From contig NZ_LMIV01000003.1 in assembly GCF_001428865.1 (NCBI RefSeq), forward strand, positions 189,742 to 253,741: DNA of 64,000 nucleotides. The letters are read 5' to 3'. Under the pieces are notes generated by a model, which saw nothing but the letters and a program-made list of their open reading frames with translations, made no database searches and had not been told where the DNA came from. Origin of the DNA: Sphingomonas sp. Root241. Lineage in GTDB: Bacteria; Pseudomonadota; Alphaproteobacteria; Sphingomonadales; Sphingomonadaceae. The translations under genes were made by a program, and so were the position numbers. This document shows, in pieces, positions 43,185 through 52,297 of this stretch (the stretch's first letter is position 1; every line of letters starts with the position of its first letter).

Positions 43185-44024
43185 ATGCAGGTAAAGGCAC
43201 CGGAGGATCAGGCGGTATTGTGGAACGGCAGCGCCGGTCATGCCTGGGTCGACGAACAGGATCTGCTCGACCGATTGTTCGCGCCGTTCGAGCGATTGCT
43301 CGTCGAAGGTGCAAGTGCGCAGGCCGCGCGCGAAGTGCTTGATATCGGCTGCGGCACCGGCAGCACGACCGTCGCGATCGCCCGGGCGCTGGGAGAGACG
43401 GCACGCTGCACCGGCATCGATATCTCCGCCCCGATGATCGAGGCGGCCCGCGCCCGCGCCGGCTGGGAAGGCGCCTCGGCCGATTTCATCCTCGCCGACG
43501 CGGGGACCTACCGCTTCGAGCCAGACCGCTTCGATCGGATCATGTCGCGTTTCGGCGTGATGTTCTTCGCCGATCCGATCGGCGCTTTCGCCAATCTACG
43601 CCGCAGTGCGCGGCGCGGTGCGGCGCTCGACCTGATCGTGTGGCGCAGTGCAGAGGACAATCCCTTCATGACTGCCGCCGAGCGCGCCGCGGCGCCGTTG
43701 CTGCCTTGCCTCCCGGCGCGCAAGCCTGGCGAGCCCGGCCAGTTCGGCTTCGCTGATCCAGAGCGCGTCCGCTCCATTCTCGAACAAGGCGGATGGAGCG
43801 GCATCGAGATACGCCCGCTCGATATTCCCTGCGCGATGCCGGAGACCGAGCTGGAGCGCTATTTCACGAGGCTCGGCCCGCTCGGCCGGGTGATCGGCCA
43901 GGTCGAACCGCCGGTGCGCGATCACCTCATCGAGGCGGTGCGCGCCGCTTTCGATGGCTATGTCTACCAGGGTGAGGTTCGCTTCACTGCGGCATGCTGG
44001 CGGATCGCGGGGCATGCGGGCTGA
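43185..44024 (+). CDS. Class I SAM-dependent methyltransferase
   Basis: 279 aa. Rossmann-type SAM-binding motif I VLDIGCGTGSTT (51-62), motif II Asp in GIDISAPMIEAARARA, and motif IV FDRIMSRFGVMFFADP. The length and motif spacing match small-molecule methyltransferases of the UbiE/Methyltransf_25 type. The substrate is unknown. A strong AGGAGG site precedes the ATG by 7 bases. It is probably controlled by the divergent MerR protein through the promoter at 43116. The gene is followed by a REP-like repeat. Confidence 0.9.
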   Translation: MQVKAPEDQAVLWNGSAGHAWVDEQDLLDRLFAPFERLLVEGASAQAAREVLDIGCGTGSTTVAIARALGETARCTGIDISAPMIEAARARAGWEGASADFILADAGTYRFEPDRFDRIMSRFGVMFFADPIGAFANLRRSARRGAALDLIVWRSAEDNPFMTAAERAAAPLLPCLPARKPGEPGQFGFADPERVRSILEQGGWSGIEIRPLDIPCAMPETELERYFTRLGPLGRVIGQVEPPVRDHLIEAVRAAFDGYVYQGEVRFTAACWRIAGHAG

Positions 44025-44064
44025 CCGGCTCAGCCGGCTCGGGGCAGGACTCATGTTCTTCCCT

Positions 44065-44147
44065 CGTCACCCCGGCCTTGAGCCGGGGTCCCGCTGCCTT
44101 TCGGATGAGAGGAAGAAGCGGGATCCCGGCTCGAGGCCGGGATGACG
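44065..44147. repeat. Paired inverted repeat (REP/BIME-like)
   Basis: The arm CGTCACCCCGGCCTTGAGCC... at 44065-44094 is inverted at 44118-44147. It is nearly identical in arms and length (83 bp) to the unit at 12901-12983. It lies between convergent methyltransferase and GH144 genes. Confidence 0.82.
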
Positions 44148-44175
44148 GAAATACTTCAATTGTCTGTTTGGGTTC

Positions 44176-45612
44176 TCAACCCAACCAGCCGCCCCTGAAC
44201 CCGGCCAGCGTGAGTCCGCGACGGATCGCCGGTTCCTCGCGCATGTGCCGCCAGACGAAGTCGTTTCGGTAATTGGCGGCCTGGAGCAGGATCGGTCCCT
44301 GATCGATGCCCAGATGGTCGCGTGCGTACCAGCCGTGCGCCGGATCGACTGTCCCCGTCTCCAGCCGAACGTCGGCGTACCGGAAGCTCGGGTTGAATGA
44401 GTCGACGAACCCGTATTTCCCGAAGAGCCGGTCGCCATGCTCGCGGCGCAGCGCTTCGGCGCAGGGAATGACGATCTCGGGCGCGAAGGGCAGCGAGCCG
44501 AGCGCCGCAGTGGGGGACAGCGTGCCGTCGTCGCGCTCGTCGGGTTGGCCGAGCGGGCCGCGTGCGGAATAGCCGAAGAACTCGCGCGTCTCGCCCTTGA
44601 ACGGCAACTTGTAATTGCCCGGCCCGTCGCACGCGGTGAGGCCCCAAATGTCCTTCGACCAGCCGTCCCAGCGCCTCGGGTTGGCGGTGCAAAAGGCGCG
44701 GTTGGCATAGGTCGAGCGTCGGCTGTTCTCGAAATAATCGAGCCCCGCCTCGCGCATTGGCGCGTCCTGGATGCCGTGATAGTCGATCCAGATCTGGCTG
44801 TATTGGTGGCCGAACAAAGGCGCGAAGGCGAGGTGGCGGGTGGCACCTTCGCCGCGCCAGCAGCGCGCGTAATTCGCGGTCCACGCTTCCCAGCTGTCCG
44901 CCGGCAGCGGGTGCTCGGGCGCGCCGAGCCCCAGCACATAGACGAACATGCCTTCATTATAGCCGACCCAACTTGCCGGGATCAGGCCGCGCTCGGGGTG
45001 CCAGCCCATCGAGACCGGCTTGCGTCCGTCCGAACGGAAGAAGTTCCAGTCGGCGCGGGCATAGATCGCCAAAGCAAGCTTGCGGATCTCGGCTTCGGCG
45101 GGATCGTCACGGTCATAATAGCGTCCTGCGAACAGCACGCCCATCAGGAGGAGGGTGGTGTCGACGCTGGAGAGCTCGACGTCACGGAAACGCGCTCCCG
45201 TTTCCATGTCGATGAAATGGTAGAAGAAGCCCTTGTGCCCGGTCTTGCCGGTCGGTTCGGGTCCCTGCGGCGCGTTCCAGAAGAAGCGCAGCGTGGTCAA
45301 TGTCAGGTCGCGCGCCTCGGCACGGGTGCACCAGCCGCGCTCGACGCCGATCGGATAGGCGGTCAGCCCGAAGCCCACCGAGGCGATCGAGCAGAAGCTC
45401 GGCGTCGGCCAGCGATCGGGCACCAGCCCGTTCTTGCGGTTCACATTGTCCCAGAACCAGCGGAAGGTCCGCTCCTCGATATCCTCGTAAAAGGCCGGGA
45501 GGCTGTTCCCCGCGGGCGCGCCGTCCGGTCGGGCCATGGGCGCGCAGGCGGGGAGGGCGCCCGCCGCGGCGAGCAGCGAGGAGCGAGTCAGCAGCGCGCG
45601 TCTATCGATCAT
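44176..45612 (-). CDS. Glucoamylase-like / GH144-type glucanase, exported
   Basis: 478 aa with a signal sequence and a possible lipoprotein Cys (LLAAAGALPACAP). The sequence matches the glucoamylase-like domain family that includes GH144 endo-beta-1,2-glucanases: FRWFWDNVNRKNGL, FCSIASVGFGLTAYPIGVERGW, GFFYHFIDMETGARF, ELSSVDTTLLLMGVLFAGRYY, GWHPERGLIPASWVGYNEGMF. It probably cuts beta-glucan or cyclic beta-1,2-glucan. The neighbouring GH3 would then release glucose. Start at ATG 45612. An operator copy lies at 45680, and the LacI gene lies upstream on the same strand. Confidence 0.82.
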   Translation of the reverse strand: MIDRRALLTRSSLLAAAGALPACAPMARPDGAPAGNSLPAFYEDIEERTFRWFWDNVNRKNGLVPDRWPTPSFCSIASVGFGLTAYPIGVERGWCTRAEARDLTLTTLRFFWNAPQGPEPTGKTGHKGFFYHFIDMETGARFRDVELSSVDTTLLLMGVLFAGRYYDRDDPAEAEIRKLALAIYARADWNFFRSDGRKPVSMGWHPERGLIPASWVGYNEGMFVYVLGLGAPEHPLPADSWEAWTANYARCWRGEGATRHLAFAPLFGHQYSQIWIDYHGIQDAPMREAGLDYFENSRRSTYANRAFCTANPRRWDGWSKDIWGLTACDGPGNYKLPFKGETREFFGYSARGPLGQPDERDDGTLSPTAALGSLPFAPEIVIPCAEALRREHGDRLFGKYGFVDSFNPSFRYADVRLETGTVDPAHGWYARDHLGIDQGPILLQAANYRNDFVWRHMREEPAIRRGLTLAGFRGGWLG

Positions 45613-45679
45613 GTTCGTCCCTTTACCCCAAAAAGACGGGAGGCGACGCACGCGGCGCCGCCTCCCAGGAGGGGTTCGA

Positions 45680-45693
45680 TGAAACCGGTTACA
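45680..45693. promoter_or_regulatory. Putative LacI operator upstream of the GH144-type gene
   Basis: TGAAACCGGTTACA differs by one base from TGTAACCGGTTACA. It lies 68 bp upstream of the GH144 start and downstream of the LacI gene, giving the glucanase its own regulated promoter. Confidence 0.7.
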
Positions 45694-45744
45694 GCGATGG
45701 CACGCGAAAAGCGTGTTGGGCGCCGCGGGGAAAAGGGAAACCGC

Positions 45745-46752
45745 TCAGCCATGCGCGGGAATACGCGCGGCGGTGGTGGCGCGTGCGATCAGCGCGGGCT
45801 CGTGCAGCTCGATCGGCGCGCCCAGGCCCTTGCCCTCCAGCATGTCGATCAGCCGCGAGACCGCGCGCGCGCCGATCTCGGCGATACGCACCTCGATCGT
45901 GGTGAGCGCGAGGTAGCGCGCCAGCGGCACGTCGTCGAAGCCGGCCACCGCGATGTCCTCCGGCACGCTTTTGCCCGCCTGGCGCAGCGTGTGGAGGCAG
46001 CCGATCGCCATCATGTCGTTGGCCGCGAACACCGCGTCGCACGGTTCGTCGCTCTCGATGATATCGCGCGCCGCGGCTTCGCCCGCCTCCTCGTTGAAGT
46101 CGCCCGCGATGATCCGCACCGGCATGTCGGGCGCCAGCTCGGCCAGCGCGTCGCGGAATCCCTGCAGCCGCTCGCGCGCGTCGACATTGCCCTCCGGCCC
46201 GGCGATGTGGACGATGTGGCGATAGCCGTTGGCGAGCAGGTGCCGCACCATCGCCTGCGCGCCCGCGCGATTGTCGAGCCGCAGCGACGGCCGCGACGTG
46301 ACTTCGCCCGGCGCATTGATCAGCACGGCGGGCAGCGCCGCCGGCAGCGCGCGCTCCAGCGATTCCAGCGGGATGTGCGGCGCCATCACCAGCAGCCCAT
46401 CGACGCGCCCGCGCATCGCCCGTAGCGCCACCGCGGCCTGCTCGCTGTCGTCATGCATGTTGGAGAGCAACAGCAGATAGCCGCGCCGGCTCGCCTCGCG
46501 GTCCATGCCGCGCACGCATTCGGAGAAGAACTCGCCGTGCAGGTCGGGCAGCACCACGCCGATCGCGCGGGTACGCGCGAGGCTCAGGCTGCGCGCGCCG
46601 GCATGGGGGACGTATCCCAGCTCCTTGGCGGCGGCCACGATCCGCTCGCGCGTTTCGCCGCGGACATTGTTGAGGCCGTTCAGCGCGCGTGACACGGACG
46701 CGACCGAAACTTCGGCGCGGCGTGCGACATCGCGGATCGTGGCCTCGCCCAT
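45745..46752 (-). CDS. LacI-family transcriptional regulator 1
   Basis: 335 aa. The N-terminal HTH with hinge (TIRDVARRAEVSVASVSRALNGLNNVRGETRERIVAAAKELGYVPHAGAR) and the periplasmic-binding-protein-like core (IGVVLPDLHGEFFSECVRGMDREASRRGY..., FDDVPLARYLALTTIEV) are complete. The ligand is probably a glucose oligomer or glycan fragment. The start at ATG 46752 was chosen because AGGAGC precedes it. It is divergent from GH3, with an operator in between (46835), so it should also control itself. Three other operator copies extend the regulon to the TonB receptor region. Confidence 0.92.
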   Translation of the reverse strand: MGEATIRDVARRAEVSVASVSRALNGLNNVRGETRERIVAAAKELGYVPHAGARSLSLARTRAIGVVLPDLHGEFFSECVRGMDREASRRGYLLLLSNMHDDSEQAAVALRAMRGRVDGLLVMAPHIPLESLERALPAALPAVLINAPGEVTSRPSLRLDNRAGAQAMVRHLLANGYRHIVHIAGPEGNVDARERLQGFRDALAELAPDMPVRIIAGDFNEEAGEAAARDIIESDEPCDAVFAANDMMAIGCLHTLRQAGKSVPEDIAVAGFDDVPLARYLALTTIEVRIAEIGARAVSRLIDMLEGKGLGAPIELHEPALIARATTAARIPAHG

Positions 46753-46834
46753 TTTGCTCCTGCTCCCGGTCTCACGCATGCCCTCTACGTTTCAGACCGC
46801 GAGGGCGATTGCAATCCTCGCCCGTCAGGAGCTA

Positions 46835-46848
46835 TGTAACCGGTTACG
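46835..46848. promoter_or_regulatory. LacI operator between divergent LacI and GH3 genes
   Basis: TGTAACCGGTTACG, a one-base variant of the 35106 palindrome. It sits 94 bp before the GH3 ATG and 82 bp before the LacI start, allowing control of both. Confidence 0.75.
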
Positions 46849-46942
46849 GGACACCGCAACAAGCAAAAAAGGTTGCGTGCGCGGTGCCCGTGAGTCGCTT
46901 GCCGCGCCGGGTTGGGGCGCGCCCATCCGGGAGAGGAATGAA

Positions 46943-49234
46943 ATGCTCGACACCAAGATTTCGCGACGCGCGGCGCTGCTGGGTGCAGGCGCGGTTGCGG
47001 CTTGGGTCTCCAGCCCGGCCCGCGCGCTGCTTCAGGCTGCCGCGGCGCTGCCGGTGCCCGCCTTCGTCGACGGACTGATCGCGAAGATGACCCTGGCCGA
47101 GAAAGCCGGCCAGCTCACGTTGATGCCCAGCGCCTGGGGCGGCGGCGTCGCGACGCAGCTCAATCCGCCGACCGACGGTCCCGGCTTCGAGCAGCAGCTC
47201 GAAGAAGTCCGCCAGATGCAGCTCACCGGCGTGTTCAACGGCAACGGCGCCGAGATGGCGCGCCGCATGCAGACCGTCGCGATGAAGGAATCGCGGCTCA
47301 AGATCCCGCTGCTCTTCGCCGCCGACGTGATCCACGGCCATCGCACGATCTTCCCGGTGCCGGTGGGCGAGGCAGCGAGCTTCGAACCCGACCTCGCTGA
47401 ACGCACCGCGCGCATGGCCTCGTACGAAGGCGCCGCCTCCGGCATCGACTGGACCTTCGCGCCGATGGTCGACATCGCACGCGACCAGCGCTGGGGCCGC
47501 ACGATGGAAGGCGCCGGCGAGGACGTGCATCTCGGCGTGCTGATGTCCGAGGCCCGCGTCCGCGGCTTCCAGCGCCCCGATCTCAAGGCGATCGATTCGA
47601 TGATGGCCTGCGCCAAGCATTTCGCGGCCTATGGCGCCGCCGAGGCGGGGCTCGACTATAACACTGTCGACGTCTCGGAGCGCACGCTGCGCGAGATCTA
47701 TTTCCCGCCCTTCCGCGCCGCGGTGAATGCCGGCGTGCTGTCGTTCATGGCCTCGTTCAACGAGATTTCGGGCATCCCCTCCACCGGCAACGAATGGCTG
47801 ATGCGCGATGTCCTGCGCGGCGAATGGGGTTTCGAGGGCTTCGTGGTCTCCGATTACACCGGGGATATGGAGATGATCGACCACGGCTTCGCGAAGGATT
47901 CGCGCGAGGCTGCGAAGCTCGCCTTCCTCGCCGGCGTCGACATGAGCATGACCAGCGGCTTCTATCGCAAGCACCTTCCCGAGCTGGTCGAGGCGGGCGA
48001 AGTGCCGCAGGCGCGGCTCGACGATTCGGTGCGGAAGGTCCTCGCGATCAAGGCCGCGCTCGGGCTGTTCGACGATCCTTTCCGCCGCATTGATCTCAAG
48101 CGCGAAAAGGCCCGCTCGCGCACCAAGGCGGCGATCGCCCTCTCGCGGGAGGCGGGCCGCAAGTCGATCGTCCTGCTCAAGAACGAAGGCGACCTGCTGC
48201 CCTTGCCCAAATCGGGCAGGAAGATCGCGATCATCGGCCCGTTCGCGTCGGGCAAGCACGACCTCAACGGGCCCTGGGTGGTCTATGGCGGCCAGGAATA
48301 TGCCGTCGATCTAGCCGAGGGCGTCCGCGCCGCCGTGACCGACAAGGACAGCGTCACCGTCACCGCCGGCTCGGGCGTCGAGGAAGCCATCCCCGGCGGG
48401 ATCGATGCCGCCGTCGCCGCCGCGCGTGCGGCCGATATCGTCCTGCTTGCGATCGGCGAGAGCGAGAACATGTCGGGCGAGGCGCAGTCGCGTCCCGAGA
48501 TCGTCGTCCCCGCGCCGCAACAGGCACTCGCCGAGGCAGTCGCCGCGGTCGGCAAGCCGGTGGTCGTCGTCCTCAAGAACGGCCGAGCGCTCGCGCTTCA
48601 GGGCGCCGTCGCCAACGCCCCCGCGATCCTCGTCACCTGGTTCCTCGGCACCGAGAGCGGCAACGCCACCGCCGATGTGCTGTTCGGCGACTACGGCCCC
48701 TCGGGTCGCCTGCCGAGCAGCTTCCCGCGCTCGCCGGGGCAGCAGCCTTATTATTATGCGCACAAGCCCACCGGCCGGCCCAATCCGTCGGACGACAAGC
48801 TCGAGCCGTACAAGGCGCATTATCGCGGCATTCCGAACAAGGCGCTCTATCCGTTCGGCCACGGCCTGACCTATGGCCGGATCGAATATTCGGGGCTCCA
48901 GGTCGCGCCCACCTTGGCATGGGACGGCGAGTTGACCGTCACCGCCACGATCACCAACCGCGGCACGCGCGCCGCGGAAGAGGTGGTCCAGCTCTACATC
49001 CACGATCGCGCGGCGAGCATCACCCGCCCGGTCCGCGAATTGAAGGCCTTCCGCAAGATCAAGCTCGCCCCCGGCGCGTCGGAGAGGGTGACCTTCAAGC
49101 TCAACCGCGCGCTGCTGCTCTTCTACGGCCGCGACGACAAGCCGACCGTCGAGCCCGGCACCTTCGACGTCTGGATCGCCCCCTCCGCCGAAGCGGAAGG
49201 CGTCCACGGCACATTCGAGCTGGTAAAGGGCTGA
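46943..49234 (+). CDS. GH3 beta-glucosidase, exported (BglX-like)
   Basis: 763 aa with a Tat-like signal (SRRAALLGAGAVAAWVSSPARA). The GH3 N-terminal barrel contains the catalytic nucleophile D304 (GFVVSDYTGDM) and KHFAAYG. The (alpha/beta)6 sandwich (KSIVLLKNEGDLLPLP) and the C-terminal FnIII-like domain (YIHDRAASITRPVRELKAF) follow. It releases glucose from beta-glucosides. The start at ATG 46943 was chosen over an upstream open frame because the signal peptide begins here and GGGAGAGG precedes it. It ends in a stem-loop before the convergent transporter. Confidence 0.93.
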   Translation: MLDTKISRRAALLGAGAVAAWVSSPARALLQAAAALPVPAFVDGLIAKMTLAEKAGQLTLMPSAWGGGVATQLNPPTDGPGFEQQLEEVRQMQLTGVFNGNGAEMARRMQTVAMKESRLKIPLLFAADVIHGHRTIFPVPVGEAASFEPDLAERTARMASYEGAASGIDWTFAPMVDIARDQRWGRTMEGAGEDVHLGVLMSEARVRGFQRPDLKAIDSMMACAKHFAAYGAAEAGLDYNTVDVSERTLREIYFPPFRAAVNAGVLSFMASFNEISGIPSTGNEWLMRDVLRGEWGFEGFVVSDYTGDMEMIDHGFAKDSREAAKLAFLAGVDMSMTSGFYRKHLPELVEAGEVPQARLDDSVRKVLAIKAALGLFDDPFRRIDLKREKARSRTKAAIALSREAGRKSIVLLKNEGDLLPLPKSGRKIAIIGPFASGKHDLNGPWVVYGGQEYAVDLAEGVRAAVTDKDSVTVTAGSGVEEAIPGGIDAAVAAARAADIVLLAIGESENMSGEAQSRPEIVVPAPQQALAEAVAAVGKPVVVVLKNGRALALQGAVANAPAILVTWFLGTESGNATADVLFGDYGPSGRLPSSFPRSPGQQPYYYAHKPTGRPNPSDDKLEPYKAHYRGIPNKALYPFGHGLTYGRIEYSGLQVAPTLAWDGELTVTATITNRGTRAAEEVVQLYIHDRAASITRPVRELKAFRKIKLAPGASERVTFKLNRALLLFYGRDDKPTVEPGTFDVWIAPSAEAEGVHGTFELVKG

Positions 49235-49241
49235 CTAAGTC

Positions 49242-49262
49242 CCCCTCCCTTGCAGGGAGGGG
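49242..49262. terminator. Hairpin between convergent GH3 and GPH transporter genes
   Basis: CCCCTCCCT (49242-49250) TGC AGGGAGGGG (49254-49262), a perfect 9-bp stem with a 3-base loop. No T tract follows on either strand. The placement between convergent 3' ends suggests termination in both directions. A near copy forms the 20-bp palindrome at 42643. Confidence 0.6.
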
Positions 49263-49264
49263 AG

Positions 49265-50578
49265 TCAGTGAGTCCCCAAATCCTTCACGATCCGCGCGTG
49301 CGCGCCCTTGCCCAGCGGGTTGAGCAGCATCAGCCCGCAAGAAACCGCCAGCGCCGCCAGCGGCACCAAGGCGATGGTCCACCGCATCGCCGCCAGCGTC
49401 GCCGCGCTCTGCTGCACGTTCGCCACATAGCCGGCGCTGTCGAACCCGAGCCCGAGGATCGCCGTAGCCAGCCCGATCGCCACCCGCTGGAGCAACGCCG
49501 CCGCCCCGAACACGGCGCCTTCCACGCGCAACCCGGTCGCCTGTTCGCCATATTCGATCGTGTTGGGCAGCATCGCCCAGAAGGCGAAATGCAGCCCGAC
49601 GATCAGCGCCTGCATGCCGACCAGGAACAGCTGCATCGCCACCGGCGTGTCGATATGCACCGCGGCGAACAGCGTCAGCCCGGCCATGCACGCGCTCGCC
49701 GCGACGAACCACAAGGCGCGCGTCCCCAGCCAGCGCTGCAGCAGCATCCACGCCGGCACCGCCACGGCGCTCACCACGCCCATCCACGCCAATGCGCTCT
49801 GACCGGCATCGTCGCTGCCGAGGAAATACTTGAAATAATAGAGCACCGATTTGTTGAGCACGGTCACCGCGACGATCATCGCCATCATCGCGAGGTTGAG
49901 CGTCACGAATGCCCGGTTGGCCAACAGGCTCGCCACGCTCGCGCGCACCGAGGGCGGGGCAGGGGCGGCGGGCACCGCATCCTCGCGATAGGTCGTGCCG
50001 ACCAGCATCAATATCGCCGTACCCAGCGCCGCGAACAGTATCGCCGCCCACAAATAGCCCTGCGCCGCCGCCGCGCCGCCGCCGAGCCACATCCCGATCG
50101 GCACCGTCCCGCGCGCCACCACCACCCAGGCCAGCGTCCCGAACAGCATCCGCGCGCCCGCCACGAACGCCCGGTCGCGGCTGTCGACGCTGATCCGCGC
50201 GCCCATCGCCAGATAGGGCACGTTCAACGCGGCATAGGCTGTGCGGAACAGCAGATGTCCGATCACCACCAGCGCCAGCCCCGCGGCGCCGGTGCCCAGC
50301 GGCGCATAGGTCAGGATGCAGGCGAGGCCGAGCGGCACGCTGCCCATGATCAGCACGCGGCCATAGCCCCGTTTCGGCTGATGCCGGTCGGTCACCGCGC
50401 CCGCGACGAAATTGGCGATCCCGTCCCAGATCGATGCCGCGGTGTAGATCGCCGCCGCGGCCGTCATCGGCAATCCCAGCGCGTCGGTATAGTAGAACAG
50501 CAGGAAGAGCATGATGCTCTGCCAGTAGAGATTGAACGCAAAGTCCCCGAAGGCGAACAGGACGAGGCGCGCCTTCAT
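49265..50578 (-). CDS. GPH-family (MelB-like) glycoside/cation symporter
   Basis: 437 aa with about 12 hydrophobic helices. The first helix (LFAFGDFAFNLYWQSIMLFLLFYYTDALGL) and the cytoplasmic loop motif WDGIANFVAGAVTDRHQPKRGYGR are typical of the glycoside-pentoside-hexuronide:cation symporters. It would import the disaccharides or glucose produced by GH144 and GH3. Start at ATG 50578. No operator copy is seen upstream; a REP-like unit lies there instead. Confidence 0.87.
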   Translation of the reverse strand: MKARLVLFAFGDFAFNLYWQSIMLFLLFYYTDALGLPMTAAAAIYTAASIWDGIANFVAGAVTDRHQPKRGYGRVLIMGSVPLGLACILTYAPLGTGAAGLALVVIGHLLFRTAYAALNVPYLAMGARISVDSRDRAFVAGARMLFGTLAWVVVARGTVPIGMWLGGGAAAAQGYLWAAILFAALGTAILMLVGTTYREDAVPAAPAPPSVRASVASLLANRAFVTLNLAMMAMIVAVTVLNKSVLYYFKYFLGSDDAGQSALAWMGVVSAVAVPAWMLLQRWLGTRALWFVAASACMAGLTLFAAVHIDTPVAMQLFLVGMQALIVGLHFAFWAMLPNTIEYGEQATGLRVEGAVFGAAALLQRVAIGLATAILGLGFDSAGYVANVQQSAATLAAMRWTIALVPLAALAVSCGLMLLNPLGKGAHARIVKDLGTH

Positions 50579-50607
50579 GGGGAGCGCGCCCGTCACGTCA
50601 CTATTCT

Positions 50608-50715
50608 CGTCATGCCGGACTTGTTCCGGCATCCACCGCGCCGCGCCGGAAGGGCTGCCACCTCGAGGCGAGTCGCCTGCCTCCCGGTGGACCCCGGAAC
50701 AAGTCCGGGGTGACG
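50608..50715. repeat. Paired inverted repeat (REP/BIME-like), variant arms
   Basis: The arm CGTCATGCCGGACTTGTTCC... (50608-50637) is inverted at 50686-50715 (GGTGGACCCCGGAACAAGTC...). It has the same architecture as the other three units but a different hairpin core. The remaining 50716-50908 bases before the ribonuclease gene show no clear gene, and no convincing promoter was identified. Confidence 0.78.
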
Positions 50716-50908
50716 AGAAGAGGGGATTTGCCGCGTGACCAATAGCTGCGCGCGGCTGACCGAAGCGCCGTCGTCCCAGCCTTCCACTGTCACGATCATC
50801 TCCTTCCACGGCGGGAGCGGCCCAGCCGCGCTCCGTCTGCCGCGATCGCGTAAGCCGATCAAGCAGTGCGGCTTTCCCAAGCTGCACCGATCCGTGTACC
50901 CAACACCC

Positions 50909-52294
50909 ATGAAGACCATCGCCGATCCGGCCAACAGCCTGTCCCGCGGCCTCGCCGCGATCCGCACGCGCTTCCAGGTGCCGGAGGGCTTCCCGTCCGC
51001 GGTGCTCGCCGCCGCCGAAGCCGCCGCCCGCCGCGCCCCGACCGAGCATGTCGACCGCACCGATCGGCATTTCGTCACGCTCGATCCGGCCAGCGCCACC
51101 GATCTCGACCAGGCCTTCGCGATCGAGCCGAGCGGCACCGATCTGCTGCTCCATTACGCCATCGCCGACGTGGCGTGGTTCATCGCCGATGGCGACCCGC
51201 TCGATATCGAGGCATGGCGCCGCGGCACCACGCTCTATCTGCCCGATGGAAAGGCAGGCCTTTATCCCTCGATCCTCAGCGAAGGCGCGGCCAGTCTGTT
51301 GCCCGAAGGACCCCGGCCCGCAGTGATCTTCACTGTCCGCGTCGCGCCCGACGGCATGGTGCGTCTCGACGGTGCCGAGCGCGCCATCATCCGCAGCAAT
51401 GCCAAGCTCGCTTATGACAGCGTCCGCGACGCCGATCTGCCGCCCGGTTTCGCCGAGCTGACCTCCCGTCTCCAGCACGCCGAGGCCCGCCGCGGCGCCG
51501 CCCGCGTCGATCCGCCCGAGCAGGAAGTCGCCGCGCGCGAGGATGGCGGCTTCGAACTGGTGTTCCGCCCGCGCCTCGTCTCGGAGGAGCGCAACGCCGC
51601 GCTGTCGCTCGCGGCCAATATGGCGATCGCGGACCTGCTCTCCGCACATAAGACCGGCCTGTTCCGCGTGATGGCCGAGCCCGACGACGCGGCCGTCGCG
51701 CGCCTCCGTCAGACCGCCATCGCCTTCGAACTGAACTGGCCGCCCATGGCGCCGCTCGCCCAGTTCGAGGCGACGCTCGACGGCGCCGATCCCAAACAGG
51801 CCGCCTTCATGCTCGCCGTCCGCCGCGCGGGGCAGGGCGCTTCCTATCAGCCATTTCAGCCGGACGTGGTGCCGTGGCACGCGGCGGTCGCCGCGACCTA
51901 CGCCCATGCCACCGCGCCGCTCCGCCGCCTCGCCGATCGCTACGTCATTCGCGCCACGCTCGCCGTCGCCAATGGGCAGCCGGTCCCGGCGGCAGTGACC
52001 GAGGCGTTCGGGAAGCTCCCGGCGGTAATGGCGCGTGCGGATGCGATCGGCGGCCAGATCGATCGCGCCGTGATCGACCTGGCCGAGGCAGTGATGCTCC
52101 AGGGCAAGGAAGGGCAGGCCTTCGCCGCATTGGTCACCGACGCCGACGATCGCGGCGCCCGGATCCAGTTGCGCGATCTGCCCGTGGTCGCGCGGCTGGC
52201 GATGCCCGGCGCCGCGCCCGGCGACGCGATCACCGTGAAGTTGACGGAGGTCGATCCCGAACGGCAGCGGATCACGTTCGAGCCGGCCGCCTGA
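50909..52294 (+). CDS. RNB-domain (RNase II/R family) ribonuclease, minimal form
   Basis: 461 aa. The RNB catalytic signature is present: HFVTLDPASATDLDQAFAIE (metal-binding Asp residues), then YAIADVAWFIADGDPLDIEAWRRGTTLYLPDG and YAHATAPLRRLADRY. The flanking cold-shock and S1 RNA-binding domains of RNase II/R are missing or very short, so this is a small paralogue of unknown target. The start at ATG 50909 was chosen because family sequence begins soon after it. It is convergent with a receiver-domain remnant. Confidence 0.87.
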   Translation: MKTIADPANSLSRGLAAIRTRFQVPEGFPSAVLAAAEAAARRAPTEHVDRTDRHFVTLDPASATDLDQAFAIEPSGTDLLLHYAIADVAWFIADGDPLDIEAWRRGTTLYLPDGKAGLYPSILSEGAASLLPEGPRPAVIFTVRVAPDGMVRLDGAERAIIRSNAKLAYDSVRDADLPPGFAELTSRLQHAEARRGAARVDPPEQEVAAREDGGFELVFRPRLVSEERNAALSLAANMAIADLLSAHKTGLFRVMAEPDDAAVARLRQTAIAFELNWPPMAPLAQFEATLDGADPKQAAFMLAVRRAGQGASYQPFQPDVVPWHAAVAATYAHATAPLRRLADRYVIRATLAVANGQPVPAAVTEAFGKLPAVMARADAIGGQIDRAVIDLAEAVMLQGKEGQAFAALVTDADDRGARIQLRDLPVVARLAMPGAAPGDAITVKLTEVDPERQRITFEPAA

Positions 52295-52297
52295 GCC

